Shown here in pieces: positions 58,901 through 64,000 of a stretch of 64,000 nt of DNA. Under the pieces are notes generated by a model. That model was not told where the DNA came from, did no database searches, and worked only from the letters and a program-made list of their open reading frames with translations. Location of the stretch: the NCBI GenBank assembly GCA_004194705.1, contig SADC01000024.1, forward strand, positions 186,001 to 250,000. Direction: 5' to 3'. The stretch comes from Ditylenchus dipsaci. Taxonomy: Eukaryota > Nematoda > Chromadorea > Rhabditida > Anguinidae. Made by a program: the position numbers and the translations under genes. Position 1 is the first letter of the stretch; each line of letters starts with the position of its first letter.

Positions 58901-61747
58901 ATTCCAAATCCTACTATAGCATTTTCAAATTCTCGGTTAGCTGTTTGTTGTTCCACCAACCAGTTGGTCAGGTCATCAAAGTTGAATTCTGTGCGCCAGA
59001 TTCTGTAGACAGAAGTGTTTGAAGTGTAGGCTGAATTTTCCGAAATAGAAGATTGGAATACAATAAACTAGAAAGGTTTTATTACCTAGCAAGGCGAGAG
59101 AATTGGCCAGCACATTACCGCTCTTAAGTTGGTCAATTAATAGAATTATTTTGATTTTTTATCGAAGATGCAAACCCTCAAAAGACTGGTGTCTAGTCTG
59201 TTCACCGCTTTTCGATTGGATTCAACACTCCAGTAAGGCAAGCGATCTACTGCAAAGTAGTCAGATTAGGAGAAGGTTTCAGTGTTTAAAATAAAAAAAA
59301 TTAGAGAAAAAAAGATATATAAATCTTTTCCGACTAGTTTTCGAACACAAATAAAATCAAAATTACACCAAAACAATTTTAAATCTTATTGTGACCCACT
59401 TTTGAAGACTGCTCTCAGTCAAGTTACTATTTTATTCATACCGTATTACCTCTAATAAACGCCCCAGCTCTAACAAAAGACCCCCCCCCCTAAATTTTGA
59501 TTAAGATTTCAGAGTTAACACTATTTTCGATTGACAATTCAATATTTTCACAGGTTTGAAAAATAAACGCCCCGGGGCGCCTATTAGAGGAAATACGGTG
59601 GCAAATTTTGCCTACTAAAAACTGAGAGGTAAGTTGCCGGGAATAGGGTCAAAAGCATAAATTGAAGCAAAACCAGTTTGAAAATGTCGGTCAACCCACT
59701 ACAATAGTGTGTACCTTTACTAACCTTTTAAAAGTGCCTAATTCCATGTTTTAACATCGTTTCTCAACCTTTTTTACAGACTACACCCAGCTAACAACGA
59801 AGGGACCTTTACTGTGATCTGAGAATTATGAGGAATTTTTTGCTCGGATTTTTGTAAAGCGTGCTCAAGTCTCTTGTGAATCTGGCTCTCCAGCTCTAAA
59901 TGGCTACAAAAAGTAGAGGAATGACCTATGAAAAACTATGAGAAATTGTGAATAGAAGTGTTTTTAGATTTTTAGAGTTCTAGTTGTACTACTTTTTATG
60001 ATCTTCATAGCTGCGGATCGAGATTTACAAAAGACTTGGGTACGCTCTACAAGAATATGTAAAAAGCAATTTTTCATTGGTGTTTCCATATGATACAGTC
60101 AGGATCCCTCCTTTTTATTTTTCCAACCAAATTGTACCTCATCTCTCCATCTACAATTCGAATAGAAACTTGTCTGGTGGCTCTATATCAGAACTCGGTG
60201 TCTATTACTCTGTCAGAACTCGGTTTATCCTTAAGCAAGAGTAGGCCAGCGCTATTGGGTATAACTTGAATGGGAGTCTAGTCTAATTTGAGTCTGTTTC
60301 AACACACGCTGACCTATCCTTGCCTAAGCCTATAGCCTGAAATTTGACAAAAAAAAATAACAGGGAGGCCAAGTCAAAAAAACATTGAATTCTGGTATGG
60401 AGCTCGCCTGGTAGTGGTCCACAAACAATTGAATTATTTAAATTCTCTAAAGATCCCACCTCTAGCCTTATTTGCTATTCTGCGCCTCATAATTATGCGG
60501 GTAAATGGCGTGCTGACATAGGCCAGGGCTGCCTCAGTCCTCAGATCATACACTTTGTTTTCGTCGAACTTGTAGAAATCCTGGTGCAGTTTTTTCCAAG
60601 CTTCTGTTGCATTCTGCTGAATATTCCACATTTTCGAGTTCTTTGAACACTAATGTGAATTTTAATCCTACAGTGCAACTATACATCCCACAATCCATCA
60701 CTGTGCTCACCAGAAGAGCTTGAACAAACAAAATTTTGTCCTCTTTGTTTTTCTGAATTGCCTCTTAAAAGGTGAAATTTTAATTGTATGATTTTTACGA
60801 AGTGTAGATGAGTAGAAAAGCCCAAATCCAGATTTTCTGAGCGATACAGCCTGAGTTTTGCAAATGTTTAGCTTGGTTTTGATTTGAAATAATTTGGTTT
60901 TACCTGGTGGCTATGTCAGCCAGAAAAGTGAGAGGTCCACAAATATACTCCTCAGCTACACTTTGTTCGCACAGCAAAGAGGTCGCTATGGTGGTCAGTC
61001 TAAAGGTGGAAATTTTAATTTAAAATCGGGTGCAAACGGTTGTGATTGGTTGACATCGTGTTGAAATATAAACTTTTTAATTTTTCCAAAAAATTCAAAC
61101 TTAGGCAAAGCCTTAGGAGCAGGTTAGAAAATATATTTTTTTGGATGGGCAAACAAGTTTTGCAAAACAATCATTAAGAGGGCGACTAGGGCGAAATCAG
61201 CACTTCGTCATATCTTAGCTTTTTTGTTAACTGGATAACATTAACTGTACGTCATTTTAGTTACGCAGTTAACGAAAAAGTGACAAATGTCTGGTTGCCG
61301 GAAAATTAATTGTCTTGCTTTTCAAATCACTCACAACACATTTCGATCATCATAACTAGTAGGGCGACCGAATTCCCCAAAGCCACATTCTAGATCCTTG
61401 GAAGAGCAGTCAGAAAATGTTAACAATTCTGACAATACTAAATTTAAATGTCATAAAATCTACAAATTTTAAAATAAATTGCCTTACAATTGCCCATATT
61501 ATTTTCCCTTTCCTCAATTTCAGCTGGTGGAATTAGACGAACCATAGTTCTGAGAGTCTTTAGCTCGTAGATTACAGCTGCCAATTCCTTAAGCACATTA
61601 GACAGACTGTAGCTGGAGCCTATCAAGTTATTATTAGTGTCATCAAGCCCTCGTTGCACACGTCTGCGTTTGTTACGATTGTTGCGCAACTGGGCATTTG
61701 CGGGTTGCAGGTCATTGTCAGAGAAGGCGGAAAACTGGGGATGAATT
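55989..61747 (-). CDS. Complement C3/C5-like protein, C-terminal half from the TED to the C345C domain
   Basis: Upstream exons outside the duplication: 61488-61747, 61335-61437, 60904-60999, 60711-60763 and 60460-60640. The last ends KAR plus one base and joins in phase, across a 1.2-kb intron, to 59176-59249 (DRLPYWSVES). The remaining exons parallel unit 1. The TED-like region includes KELAAVIYELKTL, CGFGEFGRPTSYDDR, LLTTIATSLLCEQS, FVQALLNSKMW and DLRTEAALAYVSTP. It is followed by CUB-like, MG8-like and CICAEMTC/NTR segments as in C3, C4 and C5. Where the thioester motif GCGEQ should lie, about 70 residues before LLTTIATSLL, the sequence reads LIGSSYSLSNVL, so the thioester Cys and Gln appear absent. 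A basic RNKRRRVQR precedes the domain. Frame problems: the border 60904/60763 is off by one base, and the CUB exon lacks a G and a T near 58422-58431 compared with unit 1. N-terminal MG domains and the signal peptide are not visible in the window. Confidence 0.75.
59439..59599. mobile_element. TACCGTATTT-type MITE, uninterrupted
   Basis: The 161-bp counterpart of 27707-29525 without the hAT insertion. It sits in the intron that separates the duplicated and unduplicated parts of the complement-like gene. Confidence 0.8.
60230..60345. repeat. TIR element containing the right duplication breakpoint
   Basis: Left end ccttaagcaagagtaggcca with gcg; right end cgctgacctatccttgccta with agcc. The duplication stops at 60257 inside it, so unit 1 holds only its left 25-30 bp (to 30181). 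A similar element is at 62868-63000. Confidence 0.6.
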
Positions 61748-62090
61748 CTAAAAAAAAAAGAAAATTAGTAGGTTTTCACACAGTCGGCTATGGATTGGGG
61801 TTCTATCTTTCCAGGGACAGTCTAAAAAACGAAAAGCTCAAATCAAAGCTCAGATTTTGAAAAAATCCCGCAGTCTGAATAAAAGCTTGGTCTTTTGGCA
61901 AACTAACTTTTTTCAACAAGTGAAAATCAGGTCTTTGTCGAAGTATTGCATTAAACTTCATTTTGCTATTCATATTCCTGACAAACACGTTTTTTACGAT
62001 ACCTTACAACATCATTTCATCATTTTATGACGCAGCTGAAGAGCTACAAAATCCATGTTACACAATGTCTTTTAAAATCTTAGTATTAAA

Positions 62091-62379
62091 AAACATCTTA
62101 CCATCATGTTGAAGCGCAGCTTAAGAGCTACGAAACCAATGTTATCGAATTATTTTTCAAAATCAGAGTGTTAAGATATGGCTTTGCTTGAAAAAATGAA
62201 TTGCTTGAAAAAACGGCCAAAATCCAAGTTTTCCCAATTTTACGGATTTTGGCCATTTTTTCAAGCAATTCATTTTTTCCGAAAAGCCATATCTTAACAC
62301 TCTGATTTTGAAAAAATCATTCGATAGCATTGGTTTCGTAGCTCTTAAGCTGCGCTTCAACATGATGGTAAGATGTTTT
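62091..62379. repeat. Near-perfect palindrome, about 290 bp
   Basis: Arms of about 135 bp from aaacatcttaccatcatgtt to aacatgatggtaagatgttt. Inner pairs include agctacgaaaccaatg with cattggtttcgtagct and cggccaaaatcc with ggattttggcc at the loop. The flanks resemble the element at 3018-3490, so this may be a younger relative. Confidence 0.8.
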
Positions 62380-62867
62380 CGTGACGCTTTAAATTCGAAA
62401 TAAAATTTGATCACTGAAAGTCATGAAAACGCATGTCAACTTCTTAAAATGACTTCAAAAGTATTTGGAGCTGAATGGTGACTTATCCAAAATGATAAAG
62501 GTTAGTGTAATATGCCATTTGAAAGAAGAGATGCGGGCTACAAAATGATATTAGAAGAAAAGAGACACAATATCAACAATGATAAAAGATAAGGCTTTGA
62601 AAATCCACCGGGAACTTTTTTACACCCGTTAGAATTGTTGAAATTTTAGGCCAAATTTTTAATTTTTATTGCTCAAAACTTAACAAGCATTGGATAAAAT
62701 GGCGCTTTTTGACGAAAAATGACCAAATTGTACTTTATTTGGTACTTGTTGGGCGGGCGGGCCCTGTGAAAAAATAATTATTGCAAATACTATCTCAAGT
62801 AGAAATAGTTTTAAAAAGGCTTCTAAAAAAACCTATAAAGTGTTCGGTTGCAGACTTCTGTATTGCG

Positions 62868-63000
62868 CATTTAGGCTTAGGCAAGGGTAGGCCAGTGTAT
62901 GTTAGGACGGACTTAAACATGTTTTTCGTACTTTTTGCAGTTAGGGAAACACATTTGAGTCCGTCCTAATATACGCTGGCCTAACCTTGTCTAAGCCTAG
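62868..63000. repeat. TIR element with TTAGGC-like tips
   Basis: Left end atttaggcttaggcaagggt with aggccagtgta and ggacggact; right end agtccgtcctaatatacg, ctggcctaacc, tgtctaagcctag. The tip holds two perfect units of ttaggc, the nematode telomere unit, but only two, so I treat it as coincidence or terminal sequence of the family. Confidence 0.6.
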
Positions 63001-63054
63001 ATGTGCAAATAGTCTTTTAAAATACTGCTGATACTTGAAGTAGTATTTGCAATA

Positions 63055-63223
63055 CAGTCAACTCCCGATTTAGTGTACACCCTGGGAACCGGCTCCAGGT
63101 GTACACTATATCGAATGTACACTAAATCGAGGGTTCATTCTAGTCATTTTAATTAACCGCCGCCAAATAATTTAATCCAGGTGTACACTAAATCGAGGTG
63201 TACACTAAATCGGGAGTTGACTG
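63055..63223. mobile_element. Tc1/mariner-type MITE, 169 bp
   Basis: Ends cagtcaactcccgatttagt and its complement actaaatcgggagttgactg are perfect inverted repeats, flanked by TA on both sides (63053-63054 and 63224-63225). The interior repeats gtgtacactaaatcga. Related fragments are at 17090-17150 and 5555-5585. Confidence 0.85.
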
Positions 63224-63850
63224 TAATACTTTTTTCAAGGGCCCCTTTAGCAGAAAAAATACCCTTTTTTGGCCGAATGTATTTTATTCCGAAATTTTGA
63301 GATGGCCCTGATGGGTCTTAAATCCTGACATAGAGTCTCTTTTTGTCATGGCCCATGTTGAAAAACATGGTGAAACACACAAAATACTAAAAAAGTGGTA
63401 ATCTCAACTCCAAGCCCCCTGCGCCCTAAAACTGCATATGTGTTCACATATGTGTGTGTTTGCTCAAAAAATTTTCGGGGCTTTTCATTTGCACACACTT
63501 GAAAAGAGATAATTTTTTATCATTGATTTTTAATTTTTTTATAACAGCATTAAGAAAATTGAGCCTTTTTACTCTGACAACGATGAAAATATTTGCTGGA
63601 ATGATTTTAAATTTCATGTATTTTGTGTCCTAATCTGGCTTTACATTCAATATTTCTCAAGATATCGATATTTTCACTGTGCAATTATTTGCTAAGTAAA
63701 AAAAAATATTGCGAAAGGACCTACAAAGGTGAATCATTCCCAGTCATTGGCTCAAAAACAAATAAAAATGTGCTTATCAAACGCGTTCCCTTTTTTAACT
63801 TTGATTTCTTTAGCACGAAAATTCTCATTTTTATTTTCACTTCTAACCTA
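63224..63850. other. Intergenic stretch before the last gene
   Basis: It contains a short relic of the foldback family (about 63330-63430: atctcaactccaagcccc) and then AT-rich sequence. Nothing coding was recognised. Confidence 0.4.
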
Positions 63851-64000
63851 ATGCAGCTGTTTGGACAAAAAATTTCAATTATTCTATTAGCTGTGTTTTT
63901 GCCTTCAACGCTGGCTGGTGAAGACTCTTATGGCCCTCCATTAATACTTCTGATTTTTCTTGGAGGTTTATTTTTTATTGTGGGTCTGTTTTTTGTGGTA
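63851..64000 (+). CDS. Predicted secreted or membrane protein, N-terminal fragment
   Basis: ATG at 63851 opens a frame that stays open to the window edge (50 codons). It encodes a signal peptide (MQLFGQKISIILLAVFLPST, cleavage likely near LAG) followed after a short EDSYGPP stretch by a second hydrophobic run (LILLIFLGGLFFIVGLFFVV) that looks like a transmembrane helix. I do not recognise the family from this fragment. An alternative is that the second hydrophobic part is intronic read-through. Confidence 0.5.
   Translation, partial: MQLFGQKISIILLAVFLPSTLAGEDSYGPPLILLIFLGGLFFIVGLFFVV

Larger units (their letters stand above)
30186..60257 (+). repeat. Tandem duplication unit 2 (about 30.1 kb)
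   Basis: Second copy of 6090-30181 with the same order and orientation. It additionally holds 37496-45702 and lacks the two hAT insertions of unit 1. Its right edge lies inside an intron of the complement-like gene and inside a TIR element (60230-60345). Confidence 0.9.

Noticed and set aside
62868..62890. Possible telomere-derived tract (ttaggc units)
   Set aside because: Only two units, at the tip of a TIR element with the complementary sequence at the other end.

Overview
This is AT-rich, intron-containing animal DNA with no bacterial features. The recognisable proteins point to a nematode or a close relative. They are a nematode-type troponin I, a nematode-type DUF1647-like protein, a receptor ectodomain resembling nematode receptor guanylyl cyclases, and Tyr/Gly-rich secreted peptides resembling the YGGY antimicrobial or neuropeptide-like peptides. 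Most introns are 40-60 bp and end in TTTCAG or TTTTAG. The phylum call is an inference; no rRNA or mitochondrial marker is present.

The dominant structure is a direct tandem duplication. Unit 1 (about 6090-30181) and unit 2 (about 30186-60257) are nearly identical and are joined through a short filler (actc). Three large differences separate them. An 8.2 kb segment (37496-45702) with a DUF1647-like gene is present only in unit 2. A 533-bp hAT-like MITE (21847-22379) and a 1.63-kb decayed hAT transposon (27804-29436) are present only in unit 1. Each copy therefore supplies the empty site for the other's insertions.

Genes by region: 1-6089 holds exons of an ANF-receptor-like ectodomain (minus strand, 1998-2560) among several foldback elements. 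Each unit then carries a small secreted YG-peptide gene (plus), a paralogous convergent YG-peptide gene (minus), candidate exons of unknown type, a four-exon gene for a putative 226-aa secreted protein (plus), a troponin I gene (minus), and the 3' half of a complement C3/C5-like gene (minus). In unit 2 the complement-like gene continues upstream past the duplication edge to at least 61747. The duplication breakpoint falls inside one of its introns, so the unit 1 copy is a 5'-truncated fragment. The window ends with the first 50 codons of another predicted secreted or membrane protein.

Repeats fill most of the rest: MITEs with TACCGTATTT...AAATACGGTA termini, foldback elements whose ends carry C/G homopolymer runs, an inverted pair of tRNA-derived SINE-like sequences, a mariner-type MITE, a Mutator-like GC-rich MITE and long palindromes. 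The two units differ mainly by single-base indels in homopolymers. Several of these break an exon in one copy that is intact in the other, so long-read consensus error, or two haplotypes joined by the assembler, are serious alternatives to real decay and a real duplication.
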